Below, piece by piece: positions 1 through 8,255 of a DNA stretch of 64,000 nucleotides. The stretch is from Maricaulis virginensis. Its GTDB lineage: Bacteria; Pseudomonadota; Alphaproteobacteria; Caulobacterales; Maricaulaceae. The notes under the pieces were generated by a model, which did not search any database, was not told the DNA's origin, and saw only the letters and a list, made by a program, of their open reading frames with translations. The stretch covers positions 248,001 to 312,000 of the forward strand of contig NZ_BSFE01000001.1 in the NCBI RefSeq assembly GCF_027922185.1, written 5' to 3'. Within the stretch, counting starts at the first letter, position 1; every line of letters begins with the position of its first letter. The translations under genes and the position numbers were made by a program.

Positions 1-25
1 CATGGCTGCGGTCTCGTGGTTTGGC

Positions 26-1603
26 TCAAGCTGCCCGCGTTTTGTTGATTCGCGGATCCTTGAGTTCTTTTAGCGCAACAGGCTTACCGAAATAGAAACC
101 CTGTCCGTACCGAACGCCAAGCTCCCGCATCAGTTTCGCGGACGCTTCGCTTTCGATCATTTCCGCAACGGTTTCCGTGCCCAGGGCGTTGCAGAGGTCG
201 ATCATCCCCCGCAGCAGAATGGTATCGCGTTCTGAGCGCGAAGCGTTGCGGACATAGGAACCGTCGATCTTCACCACATCGGCCGGGAAGTCGCGCAGAT
301 AGTGGAAGCCTGCAGCTCCGGCGCCGAAATCGTCCAGGCAGACCGCATGTCCGCGCTCGCGGATCTTTGCGATGACATTGTTGGCGGCCTTGATGTTCTT
401 CACCGAGGCTGTCTCGGTCAGCTCGAACATGAGCCGGCTGCGATCGATCTTCAGATCGGCGAGAAGCGCCAGGAATTTCTTGGCCCAGGCCATGTTGGTC
501 AGGGACTTGCCAGACAGGTTGACCGCCAGGGCAGGGCGGTCGAAATCATCGCGCAGGAACTGTGCCGCAATCTCGGTCATCGCATAGTCGATTTCATGGA
601 TCAGGCCGGTGCTTTCCGCGAAGCCCACGCTCTCCTCGATCGGCCGTCCGCCGGGCAGGCGCAGCAGCAGCTCGTAGTGATGCACCTTGCCGGTTTCCAG
701 GTCGACGATGGGCTGGGCGTGCGGTTCGATCACGCGGCCGGCAATCGTCGTGCGCAGCTCGGTCATGCGTTTGCGGGTTTCGTGCATCAGGCGGTCGGCG
801 GTCTCCTGCAGCGAGATCACATCGAGGGCCTTGCCGCTGTCGGCGGCTTCATTGATCGCATGCAGGAAGGCCTGAACGGCAATTTCCGGCTCCAGCTCGG
901 GCGCATCGCAGACCGACTCGATGCGGACATCGGCCTCGCCCAGGTCAAACCCCTTGAGTGTCGCCATGACCTCGTCGCGCAGGCCTGCCAGGTCGACGGA
1001 CCGGGCATGGATCAGGGCTGTGCGCGCCGCGTCGATCTGGCGGGCAACGCCGTCATTGCCGATGGCCAGGGCGCAGGAGGCGGCTACGGATGTGCGCAAT
1101 TGTTCGGCATTGGCCGGGCCGATCAGGCGTTCGATATCGTCGCCGGCCTCGATGCGCAGGACTGACATGGCCATGTCGGTGCCGGTATTGCGCGCCGATG
1201 CGATGGCACCTTCGGCACTGCGTTCGAAGGCCTGGGGGTCGACATCGTCCGGCGCATGCATGGCGTTGAAGGAGATCGACCAGCGGATGCGGCTGTCATC
1301 GCCCAGCGACCAGCCGCAAAGCTGGGCCTCGCGCCCGTCGATCGTGATGCGGACAGGACCGAGCCGGTGACCGGGCTTCAGCCGGCGGACCAGCGCCTTG
1401 AGGATCGGGCGTGAGGTGCGGTCGATCCGGCTTTCAAGCGGATCCCCCACACCGTCGCTGTCGGTGCCCGCCTGGCTGGAGCCGAGGGCTGCGACTGCGC
1501 CGGCCGTGTAGGTGATGCGACAGGACGAATCCGTTTCGACAAGAATATCGGCCGAAGTAAAGGCGAAGGATAAAAAGCGATTGCGTTGTTCGACAAGCGA
1601 CAT
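26..1603 (-). CDS. EAL-domain cyclic-di-GMP phosphodiesterase with N-terminal PAS-like region
   Basis: Probable c-di-GMP phosphodiesterase, 525 aa, cytoplasmic because no signal or membrane segment is visible. Residues about 10-115 look like a PAS-type sensor. Residues 120-285 are helical and may be a highly degenerate GGDEF-like spacer, as no GGDEF motif is present. The EAL domain spans about 290-520. Its signature reads ELL (E311) instead of EAL. The metal and catalytic positions look kept: N362 in VNLSG, E394 in FELTE, D424-D425 in DDFGAG, K445 in VVKIDG, E481 and Q501 in GQGFYFGKP. It should therefore be active, turning c-di-GMP into pGpG and affecting motility or surface attachment. It is transcribed alone. 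A near-consensus CtrA-like site lies about 50-65 bp upstream of the start. Family call is firm; activity is inferred. Confidence 0.9.
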   Translation of the reverse strand: MSLVEQRNRFLSFAFTSADILVETDSSCRITYTAGAVAALGSSQAGTDSDGVGDPLESRIDRTSRPILKALVRRLKPGHRLGPVRITIDGREAQLCGWSLGDDSRIRWSISFNAMHAPDDVDPQAFERSAEGAIASARNTGTDMAMSVLRIEAGDDIERLIGPANAEQLRTSVAASCALAIGNDGVARQIDAARTALIHARSVDLAGLRDEVMATLKGFDLGEADVRIESVCDAPELEPEIAVQAFLHAINEAADSGKALDVISLQETADRLMHETRKRMTELRTTIAGRVIEPHAQPIVDLETGKVHHYELLLRLPGGRPIEESVGFAESTGLIHEIDYAMTEIAAQFLRDDFDRPALAVNLSGKSLTNMAWAKKFLALLADLKIDRSRLMFELTETASVKNIKAANNVIAKIRERGHAVCLDDFGAGAAGFHYLRDFPADVVKIDGSYVRNASRSERDTILLRGMIDLCNALGTETVAEMIESEASAKLMRELGVRYGQGFYFGKPVALKELKDPRINKTRAA

Positions 1604-1655
1604 GAGAGCGGCCCGATCCCGTTCAAGACAGAACCCTCAAATTCACAGCTAAACG

Positions 1656-1670
1656 TTAGAAGGCGATTAA
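1656..1670 (-). promoter_or_regulatory. CtrA-like half-degenerate box upstream of the EAL gene
   Basis: On the minus strand this reads TTAA, 7 nt, CTAA, one base from the TTAA-N7-TTAA consensus of the cell-cycle regulator CtrA. It lies 53-67 bp upstream of the EAL protein start, a usual promoter distance. Such short matches also occur by chance, so this is only a candidate. Confidence 0.3.
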
Positions 1671-1685
1671 ATTTTTATCCGTTGC

Positions 1686-2237
1686 CTAGGCGGCCCGGCG
1701 TGACTTGCCGTTATCCTTGCTGGAAGGTATCGTGTTGATTTCTCGAAGCGTTTTACTCGCTTCGTGGCTCAGCTTGGCTAATGCGGGGGGGAGTTCGCCA
1801 TCCTCGCTGGCCAGCTTTGCGAGTTGCTCGGCAATCGCCATCAGGTGCGGCGCGTTGGCGATCAGCCGGGCCTGCCCCTCGATGCGCGCGGGGTCGCGAT
1901 CATACTCCGCGGCCGGTACGCGCCAACCGCCCCAGTCCATGCTCTCGGTGACCACGACCGGGAAGGTGCCGGGATAGGGGTGGTGGGCGCATTCCTCGAC
2001 AGCCTGCCACTTGTTCCGGGCCCGCAGGACGCGCCAGCTCGCGGTGTCGATCTCGTCGGCCTGTTCGGCGGCAAGCTCGTCAGCCACGAAGTCGCGGCCG
2101 AGCCCGCAGTCGTAATAGACCCGCACGGGCTCCTCGACATCCTTCACCCATTGCGGCTTGACCTGTTCGACAAGCGCCCAGGTTCCCACCGGGCGGACGA
2201 ATACGCGCTGATGCTTGTGATAGATCGCCTTGGCCAT
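1686..2237 (-). CDS. Conserved hypothetical protein, 183 aa
   Basis: I do not recognise a named domain. The ATG at 2237 is chosen over longer frames because a GGGAGG ribosome-binding sequence lies 6-7 nt before it and the protein opens with a compact, conserved-looking region (MAKAIYHKHQR...). The first 120 residues are rich in Trp, Tyr and Val and suggest a small beta-rich globular fold. The last 60 residues are helical (APHLMAIAEQLAKLA...) and end in a basic, Ser-rich tail. There is no signal peptide or membrane segment, so it is probably cytoplasmic. It is a single gene between the EAL protein and the oppositely oriented dusA. Coding is well supported by composition and start signal; function is unknown. 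Confidence 0.7.
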   Translation of the reverse strand: MAKAIYHKHQRVFVRPVGTWALVEQVKPQWVKDVEEPVRVYYDCGLGRDFVADELAAEQADEIDTASWRVLRARNKWQAVEECAHHPYPGTFPVVVTESMDWGGWRVPAAEYDRDPARIEGQARLIANAPHLMAIAEQLAKLASEDGELPPALAKLSHEASKTLREINTIPSSKDNGKSRRAA

Positions 2238-2389
2238 GAAGTGCCTCCCTCGCCGCTCCAGAAAAGCAGACCGGGATTGAAATGGCGTGAAGCGAACAGG
2301 TCTAATTTGATGTTTTGCTTGCGGAGGTGCCGTGTCGCTGAACGGATTGTGCGCTGCGGCGACTTGGTTCGGCGGGCGGTCCGCGCTAA

Positions 2390-3394
2390 ATGGCGCGCAT
2401 GACTGCAGCAAGCACGCCCGACCGCCGCCTTTGCGTGGCGCCGATGATGGACTGGACCGACCGGCATTGCCGGGCGTTTCACCGTGTCCTGACCCGGGAG
2501 GCTCTGCTCTATACCGAAATGGCCGTCGACAAGGCGGTGATCCATGGCGACCGGGACAAGCTGATCGGTTTCGATCCGGCCGAGCATCCTGTGGCCATCC
2601 AGCTGGGCGGTTCCGATCCGGCCGACCTGGCCAAGGCCAGCCGGATTGCCGGGGGCTTCGGCTATATCGAGATCAATCTCAATGTCGGCTGCCCGTCCGA
2701 CCGCGTGCAGTCGGGCCGGTTCGGGGCCTGCCTGATGCAGGAACCGGCGCTGGTCGCCGACTGCGTGAAGGCGATGCAGGATGCGGTGTCGCTACCGGTC
2801 ACGGTGAAATGCCGGATCGGCGTCGACGAGCAGGATCCCGAAGTGGCCCTGTTCGATTTTGTCGAGACGGTCGCGGCGGCCGGGGTGACGAGTTTCACCG
2901 TGCACGCCCGCAAGGCCTGGCTGAAAGGCCTGAGCCCGAAGGAAAACCGCACGGTTCCGCCGCTCGACTATGACCTGGTGCGCCGCCTCAAGGCGCAGCG
3001 CCCGGAGCTCGAGATCATCCTCAATGGCGGTCTGGAAACGCTTGAACAGGGGCTCGCGGAAACGGTGCCGCTGGACGGGATGATGCTGGGCCGTGCCGCC
3101 TATCACACGCCCTGGATACTCGCCGAGGCCGACAGCCGGCTGTTCGGCAAGGCCGATCCGGTTGCCAGCCGGGTCGAGGCGGTCGATGCCTACCGGCCCT
3201 ATCTGGAAAGCCAGCTGGGCAAGGGCACGCGTCTGCACGACATGACGCGTCACATGCTGGGTCTTTTCACCGGCCAGCCCGGTGCGCGTCTGTGGCGGCG
3301 TATCCTGTCGGAAAAGGCGCCGAAGCGCGGCGCGGGGCTGGAAGTGATCGACGAGGCACTGGCGGCAGTCGTGCCGCATGACGAGGCGGCATAG
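2390..3394 (+). CDS. dusA: tRNA-dihydrouridine synthase A
   Basis: FMN-dependent enzyme that reduces specific uridines in the tRNA D-loop to dihydrouridine using NADPH. At 334 aa it has the usual DusA length. The N-terminal TIM barrel carries the start signature CVAPMMDWTD (residues 15-24), the NVGCPSDRVQ segment and the catalytic cysteine in GACLM (C114). The KCRIG strand and the NGG phosphate-binding region follow, then the C-terminal helical domain. There is no strong ribosome-binding site. A second ATG at 2399 is an equally acceptable start. The TauE-type gene follows after 2 bp, so the two are probably co-transcribed, with no obvious functional link. Confidence 0.95.
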   Translation: MARMTAASTPDRRLCVAPMMDWTDRHCRAFHRVLTREALLYTEMAVDKAVIHGDRDKLIGFDPAEHPVAIQLGGSDPADLAKASRIAGGFGYIEINLNVGCPSDRVQSGRFGACLMQEPALVADCVKAMQDAVSLPVTVKCRIGVDEQDPEVALFDFVETVAAAGVTSFTVHARKAWLKGLSPKENRTVPPLDYDLVRRLKAQRPELEIILNGGLETLEQGLAETVPLDGMMLGRAAYHTPWILAEADSRLFGKADPVASRVEAVDAYRPYLESQLGKGTRLHDMTRHMLGLFTGQPGARLWRRILSEKAPKRGAGLEVIDEALAAVVPHDEAA

Positions 3395-3396
3395 CG

Positions 3397-4212
3397 ATGC
3401 AGGATATCTGGGTTCTGGTCCTGGCGATGGCCGCCACGGGCGCGTTTGCGGGACTGATCGCGGGCATGTTCGGGATCGGCGGCGGCATCGTCATGGTGCC
3501 GGCGCTCTACTTCGCCTTCAACTCGCTGGGCTATGAGGATCCGCGGGTGATGCATGTCGCGGTCGGGACCTCGCTGGCGGTGATTGTCGCGACCTCGCTG
3601 CGCAGTGTCTCGGCGCATGCCAAGCGCGGGGCGGTGGATTTCAAGGTGCTGCGCGAATGGGCGCCCTGGATCATTGCCGGCACGCTGATCGGTACGGTGA
3701 TCGCGCACTATCTTTCCGGCCGCATGCTGACCGGCATTTTCGGCGGCATGGCGATGCTGCTTTCCCTGCAATTCTTCTTCGGCCGGCCCGACTGGACCCT
3801 GCGCGAGGACATGCCCGGCGGGATCGCCCGCATCGGCCTCGGCGGCACGATCGGGGTGTTCTCGGCGCTGATGGGTATTGGTGGCGGCGTCATGGGTGTC
3901 ACCCTGATGACCTTGTGCGGCAAGCCGATCCGCCAGGCCGTGGCCACGGCTGCCGGTTTCGGTGTCGCGATCGGGGCGCCCGGTGCGATCGGCTTCATCG
4001 TCAATGGCTGGGGGCATGAAGTCGTGCCCTGGTCGCTGGGCTATGTGAACGGGCCCGGTTTCGCGCTTCTGGCCAGCAGCGCCTTTTTCGTTGCGCCGGT
4101 GGGGGCCAAGCTGGCGCACGACCTGCCGGAGCGGACGCTGAAGCGTCTCTTCGCCATCGGACTGGTCGTGGTCGGCTTCATGCTGGTCCGTGAAGCGGTG
4201 ACCGGCGGCTGA
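3397..4212 (+). CDS. TauE/SafE-family sulfite/organosulfonate exporter-like membrane protein
   Basis: Integral inner-membrane protein of 271 aa with about eight hydrophobic segments arranged as two homologous halves. Each half opens with a Gly-rich motif: GMFGIGGGIVMVP near residue 24 and GVFSALMGIGGGVMGV near residue 155. This internal duplication is the hallmark of the TauE/SafE/TSUP family, whose members export sulfite, sulfoacetate or similar small anions. The substrate cannot be told from sequence, and no sulfur-metabolism genes are adjacent. It starts 2 bp after dusA, indicating a shared transcript. Confidence 0.88.
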   Translation: MQDIWVLVLAMAATGAFAGLIAGMFGIGGGIVMVPALYFAFNSLGYEDPRVMHVAVGTSLAVIVATSLRSVSAHAKRGAVDFKVLREWAPWIIAGTLIGTVIAHYLSGRMLTGIFGGMAMLLSLQFFFGRPDWTLREDMPGGIARIGLGGTIGVFSALMGIGGGVMGVTLMTLCGKPIRQAVATAAGFGVAIGAPGAIGFIVNGWGHEVVPWSLGYVNGPGFALLASSAFFVAPVGAKLAHDLPERTLKRLFAIGLVVVGFMLVREAVTGG

Positions 4213-4302
4213 AGCGTGATCAGGTGAAGTGGGAACCGGTTCACCGGTTCGATCGCGCGGCAGCTCAAGTCGAGCGTGATCCGGTGAAGTGGAAACCGGT
4301 TC
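4213..4302. repeat. Two tandem copies of the AACCGGTT interspersed repeat
   Basis: Two near-identical 29-30 bp units (4213-4241 and 4273-4302) occur 60 bp apart. Each begins AGCGTGATC and ends in AACCGGTT. Related sequence recurs at 38540-38590 and 41054-41095, so this is a dispersed intergenic family. It sits between the convergent TauE-like gene and the aspartyl protease gene. Confidence 0.75.
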
Positions 4303-4320
4303 CGCAGGAAATGGTTCTGC

Positions 4321-5043
4321 CTAGGGCTGCAGGATCAGCTGGTTCTCGCGGATTTCCAGCGAGCTGAATTGTTCCAGAACCGACATGCCGAGCAGCGAAA
4401 TCTCGCCGCCGGGCATGACAACGGCCGGTATCTCCTCGAAGTGGTGTCCCCGCAGGTCGAGCGAGCGGATCGTCACCGGCGCGGCCATGGCTTCACCGGA
4501 CGCCATCGATACCGGTATCGAGAAATCCAGCCTGTGGGTGCGGATGCCGATACGTCCGGCATCGCTGAGCGTGAGGGCGATGCCGCTGGCGCCGGTATCG
4601 ACCAGAAAGGGCACCCGGGCGCCATTGATTTCGGCCTCGATATAGTAATGCCCGTCCCGCTGGCGGTTGAGCACGATGGGTCCGTCGCTCTGCGGCACGC
4701 CGGCGGCTGTATCCTGCAAGGTCTGGGAGCTCACGGCGGCCGGCGGTGCAAGCCAGGTGCGCTGGTATTCCAGGTCTTCGAAATCATGGTCGAAGACGGG
4801 GATGACACCGATCATGGCCGCAACACTCAGCCAGGTGACGAGGTTGCGGTGACGGGTGCCCGCGGGCGCGAAGCCGGCACCGAACAGGGCAATCAGCAGT
4901 ACGAGCATGATCGCCGTTGCCACGAGCAGGCGCAGGGACGGATCGAGACCGTCCCAGAACGGCCACAGGACCAGTCTCAGGGCGAGCAGGCCGAGGCCGG
5001 CCAGCAGGGCCGGGCGGGCGAAACGGGTCACCAGATGCCGCAT
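4321..5043 (-). CDS. Membrane-anchored retropepsin-like aspartic protease (clan AA)
   Basis: Predicted single-domain aspartyl protease of the retroviral-like clan, 240 aa. Three hydrophobic segments (about 12-28, 37-57 and 68-84) anchor it in the inner membrane. The soluble part from about residue 120 should face the periplasm. It carries the catalytic motif LVDTGAS (D149), the flap-like region and the closing GMSVLEQF hydrophobic strand typical of the bacterial TIGR02281-type proteins. Such enzymes act as dimers because each chain supplies one aspartate. The substrate is unknown. The small DUF1289 gene lies 40 bp upstream on the same strand and may be co-transcribed. Confidence 0.85.
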   Translation of the reverse strand: MRHLVTRFARPALLAGLGLLALRLVLWPFWDGLDPSLRLLVATAIMLVLLIALFGAGFAPAGTRHRNLVTWLSVAAMIGVIPVFDHDFEDLEYQRTWLAPPAAVSSQTLQDTAAGVPQSDGPIVLNRQRDGHYYIEAEINGARVPFLVDTGASGIALTLSDAGRIGIRTHRLDFSIPVSMASGEAMAAPVTIRSLDLRGHHFEEIPAVVMPGGEISLLGMSVLEQFSSLEIRENQLILQP

Positions 5044-5083
5044 GCTCAGCGGCCCCCTTCCACGAATGAGGCTGCCGGACGCA

Positions 5084-5278
5084 TCACGCCTCCCGCGCCC
5101 GGCGATAGGCCGCTTCCCGCTCCGGCAGGGCCTGCATGATCGCGTCGCGCTCCTCGTTTGAATAGCGGGTCCAGCGTCCCAGCTCCTCCATGGTGCGGAA
5201 ACAGCCCAGGCAGACGCCGGCCTTGGGGTCGACGAAACAGACTTTCACACAGGGTGTCCTGATCGGGGTGCGGTCCAT
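5084..5278 (-). CDS. DUF1289 small cysteine-motif protein
   Basis: Small protein of 64 aa if it starts at the ATG at 5278, or 68 aa from the ATG at 5290. It contains four cysteines, as TPCVKVC near the start followed by GVCLGC, the spacing that defines DUF1289. These are probably metal-binding, either zinc or Fe-S. The second half is a helix with the WxxYSxEER motif also typical of the family. The biochemical role is not established. The gene lies upstream of the aspartyl protease on the same strand. Confidence 0.82.
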   Translation of the reverse strand: MDRTPIRTPCVKVCFVDPKAGVCLGCFRTMEELGRWTRYSNEERDAIMQALPEREAAYRRAREA

Positions 5279-5375
5279 GCATCGCAGCATTCCGTGTGGT
5301 CTTCATTGTGGCAAGTGCTTGCGGCGGCGGGGCCTGCCGGAATATTGTCCCGCCTTTATCTGCCTGGGGACATTC

Positions 5376-6653
5376 ATGGACGATCTGGTGCTGCAGGCCC
5401 GCAGCTTTGTGGGACTTTTTGCTCTTGCGGGTGTGGCGTGGCTGCTGGGCCCGCGCAAGAAGATCTCCATTGTCCTGCTGGCCGGTGCCATCGCCCTGCA
5501 ATTGCTGATCGCCTGGCTGCTCTATTCCGTCGCGCCCTTCCGGGCTTTCCTGCAATCGCTGACCGGTGTCGTCGCCGTGCTGCAGGAGGTGACGAATGAG
5601 GGTGCGCAATTCGTGTTCGGCTATCTGGCCGGCAGCGAGGCGCCCTGGGAAGCCGACCCGGCCGGTGGTTCCGGTTTCCTCTTTGCCTTCCAGGCCCTGC
5701 CCATGGTGATCGTGCTGTCGGCGCTGTCGGCCCTGCTGTGGCGCTGGCGGATCCTGGAATTCCTGGTGCGCGGTTTCGCGGCAGCCTTCCGGCGCCTTTT
5801 GAACCTGTCCGGTTCGGCCAGTCTGGGCGCTGCGGCGAACATCTTTCTGGGCATGACGGAAAGTCCGGTGCTGATCCGGCCGCGCCTGCCGGACATGACC
5901 CGGTCCGACCTTTTCCTCATCATGACGGTCGGCTTTTCCACCGTCGCCGGTTCGGTGATGGCGCTCTATGTCAGCCAGCTGACCGGTGTGATCGACGGTG
6001 CGGCCGGGCATATCTTCACCGCCTCGCTGATCTCGGTGCCGGCGGCGGTGCTCCTGTCGCGCCTGATGATGCCGGCCGAGCCGGTCTCCGAGGAAGCGCT
6101 GCAGAAAGAGAAGATCCCGACGCCGATCTATCACTCCTCAATGGACGCGCTGACGACCGGTGTGTCGGACGGTATCCGACTGTATTTCAACATCATCTTC
6201 ATGCTGCTGGTATTCACCGCCCTGGTCGCGCTGGTGAATGTCCTGCTCGGGCTTTTCCCGGATGTGTTCGGTGCACCGCTCTCGGCCGACCGGATCCTGG
6301 GCTGGGTCTTCGCGCCGGTCGTGTGGCTGGCCGGCATTCCCTGGAGCGAGGCCACCCAGGCCGGTTCGCTGATGGGGCTGAAGACGGCGCTGAACGAGGT
6401 CTATGCCTATGACCAGCTGTCCCGGATCGGCGGCGACCTGTCCGAGCGCACGCGCCTGATCATGACCTATGCGCTGTGCGGTTTCGCCAATTTCTCCTCG
6501 GTCGGCATCCTGACCGGCGGCCTGGTGGCGATTGCGCCGTCGCGCCGCGAGGACATCCTGCAGCTGGCCCCGCGGGCGCTGATCTCGGGCACGCTGGCAA
6601 CACTGATGACGGGGGCCGCCGTGGGCGTGCTGCCGTCGGGGTTGTTCGGTTAG
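5376..6653 (+). CDS. Concentrative nucleoside transporter (CNT/NupC family)
   Basis: Polytopic inner-membrane importer of nucleosides driven by a proton or sodium gradient, 425 aa from the ATG at 5376. Longer in-frame starts exist but run over the divergent DUF1289 gene. The family core is visible: the N-terminal helices, the GxGFLFAFQALP re-entrant loop, NIFLGMTESPVLIRPRL near residues 155-170, and MTVGFSTVAGSVMALY. The C-terminal LCGFANFSSVGILTGG segment contributes to the substrate site. Length matches NupC-type transporters. Its end overlaps the convergent acyltransferase gene by 4 bp. Confidence 0.93.
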   Translation: MDDLVLQARSFVGLFALAGVAWLLGPRKKISIVLLAGAIALQLLIAWLLYSVAPFRAFLQSLTGVVAVLQEVTNEGAQFVFGYLAGSEAPWEADPAGGSGFLFAFQALPMVIVLSALSALLWRWRILEFLVRGFAAAFRRLLNLSGSASLGAAANIFLGMTESPVLIRPRLPDMTRSDLFLIMTVGFSTVAGSVMALYVSQLTGVIDGAAGHIFTASLISVPAAVLLSRLMMPAEPVSEEALQKEKIPTPIYHSSMDALTTGVSDGIRLYFNIIFMLLVFTALVALVNVLLGLFPDVFGAPLSADRILGWVFAPVVWLAGIPWSEATQAGSLMGLKTALNEVYAYDQLSRIGGDLSERTRLIMTYALCGFANFSSVGILTGGLVAIAPSRREDILQLAPRALISGTLATLMTGAAVGVLPSGLFG

Positions 6654-7372
6654 TCGCCGCGTTTCGGCCAGAGACGGCTGCGCAGCCAGCCGGGGGTGGA
6701 ATTGCCTTTCAGGGCCTGGCGATAGGCGGTGTCGAAAAAGCGGTGCAGGCCTTCGGCGTCGGCGTAGAGATCGCTGCGGGTCTTCATCGGTGCGTCCGGA
6801 TCGATGCGCTTGACCACTTTGGCCGGATTGCCGGCGACGATGGTCCAGGGGTCGACATCGCGGGTGACGACCGAGCGGGCGCCGACGACGGAGTGGGCGC
6901 CTATGGTCACGCCCTTGCCGATAAAGGCGCCGTCGCCGATCCAGACATTGCGTTGAAGTTTCACGGGTTTCCAGGCGGGTGCCGGGTCGACGCGGTCGTG
7001 GATGGAGTGCCAGTCGCAATCCGAGATCGTGGCCTTGTTGGCGATCAGGCAGTCATCGCCGATCTCGATCTCGCCGGCGGCGAGAATGCGGGTGCCGCCG
7101 GCCATGAAGACATTGTTGCCGATATCGATACGCCCGGCCTGGGTCTGCGGCGACCAGACGGTGAGCCGCACGGGATCGGCCTTGTTGGCGACGATGTGCA
7201 GGCGGTCTCCGGCGGTGATGTTGGGGCCGAAAACCTCGACATGCCAGGGACATACGACTTTCGGCTCGATGCCCAGCGCGGCAAAGTGGGGGGCGAGGAA
7301 ATGGCCCGTCCAGGCGTTTTCGAACGCTTCCCAGGCGCGGTGCATCCAGTAGGGGCGGTGGTCCCGTTTCAT
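6650..7372 (-). CDS. Hexapeptide-repeat acyltransferase (LbH fold)
   Basis: Predicted acetyl- or acyl-CoA-dependent transferase of the left-handed beta-helix class, 240 aa from the ATG at 7372. The isoleucine/valine-patch hexapeptide repeats run from about residue 85 to 185, including IDIGNNVFM, IEIGDDCLI, VWIGDGAFI, VTIGAHSVV and the typical closing phrase DPWTIVAGNPAKVVKRI. The catalytic histidine is probably in the loop containing DWHSIHD. Closest relatives usually modify sugars of polysaccharides or lipooligosaccharides. The acceptor here is unknown, and no glycan cluster adjoins. The gene is convergent with the nucleoside transporter. Confidence 0.87.
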   Translation of the reverse strand: MKRDHRPYWMHRAWEAFENAWTGHFLAPHFAALGIEPKVVCPWHVEVFGPNITAGDRLHIVANKADPVRLTVWSPQTQAGRIDIGNNVFMAGGTRILAAGEIEIGDDCLIANKATISDCDWHSIHDRVDPAPAWKPVKLQRNVWIGDGAFIGKGVTIGAHSVVGARSVVTRDVDPWTIVAGNPAKVVKRIDPDAPMKTRSDLYADAEGLHRFFDTAYRQALKGNSTPGWLRSRLWPKRGD

Positions 7373-7517
7373 TTTGTCCCGGCGCTCCCTATATCCATCC
7401 GGCGCGTTCGGCGTCCGGCGTTTCGCAGCCTGGACGCCCATGAGACAATACCGCTTCATACTTGTCTCGCAGCGGGTACATAAGTGCCCCATAAGCGCAA
7501 CACGGGAGTAACGCCCA

Positions 7518-7952
7518 GTGACATACGAGGTCGCCATGACGGCCGACGCGGTGACCGGCTTTCTGGAGGAGGTTTTTCCGGAGATGAACCGCGCGGGCCG
7601 GATCTTCACCATCGACACGATCGAACCCGGCCGCGCCATCGTGCGGGCGCGCACGGATGCCACACATCTGCGCCCCGGCGGCACCGTTTCCGGACCGACG
7701 CTGTTCTCCCTGGCCGACTTTGCCGCCTATGTGGTGATCCTCGGCCATATCGGACCGCAGGCGCTGGCGGTGACCACCAATCTCAATATCAACTTCCTGA
7801 CCAGGGCCGGCCCCGGCGAGCTGGTCGCCCGCTGCCGCATCCTGAAACTGGGCAAGCGGCTGGTCGTCACCGATTGCGACATCACGGCGGACGGCAGCGA
7901 CGACTTGATCGCACAGGCCAGTGCGACCTATTCCATCCCGCCTGCAAGATAA
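7518..7952 (+). CDS. PaaI-like hotdog-fold thioesterase
   Basis: Hotdog-fold acyl-CoA thioesterase, 144 aa, starting with GTG at 7518. The fold signatures are the HLRPGGTVSGPTLFSLADFAAY stretch (the central hotdog helix with its catalytic or structural residues) and the NLNINFLTRAGPGE strand. The length fits the PaaI/YdiI family. Such proteins hydrolyse aryl- or acyl-CoA esters in the cytoplasm. The substrate is unknown. It precedes the DUF3253-UDG pair by 45 bp and may share its transcript. Confidence 0.88.
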   Translation: MTYEVAMTADAVTGFLEEVFPEMNRAGRIFTIDTIEPGRAIVRARTDATHLRPGGTVSGPTLFSLADFAAYVVILGHIGPQALAVTTNLNINFLTRAGPGELVARCRILKLGKRLVVTDCDITADGSDDLIAQASATYSIPPAR

Positions 7953-7997
7953 CTCCGGCAGCGCGATAAACCTGCGCACCGAGCGAAGGACAGCAAG

Positions 7998-8255
7998 ATG
8001 AGCGAGACCGAAGGCAGCGATCCGATCGAGGCGATCATCGTGAAACTCGTGGCGGCGGCGCCCGAGGGGCGCTCGGTCTCGCCGGCCGATGTCGCCAAGG
8101 CGATCGATCCGGAGCGCTTCAACCGCCAGTTCGGCCATGTGCGCCAGGCGGCGATCCGGCTGGCCCGGCGCGGCGAGGTGACGATATTGCGCAAGGGCAA
8201 GCCGGTCGAGGATCCGGAGAATTTCAAGGGAGTCTGGCGGATTGGCCGCGCCTGA
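7998..8255 (+). CDS. DUF3253 winged-helix-like small protein
   Basis: Protein of 85 aa matching the DUF3253 pattern. An N-terminal helix is followed by RSVSPADVAKAI and a recognition-helix-like segment (VRQAAIRLARRGEVTILRKGKPV), which resembles a winged helix and suggests nucleic-acid binding. It ends with FKGVWRIGRA. The downstream uracil-DNA-glycosylase-family gene starts inside its last codons. This 14-bp overlap implies translational coupling and suggests a joint role in nucleic-acid maintenance. That functional link is inferred, since DUF3253 has no established activity. Confidence 0.82.
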   Translation: MSETEGSDPIEAIIVKLVAAAPEGRSVSPADVAKAIDPERFNRQFGHVRQAAIRLARRGEVTILRKGKPVEDPENFKGVWRIGRA

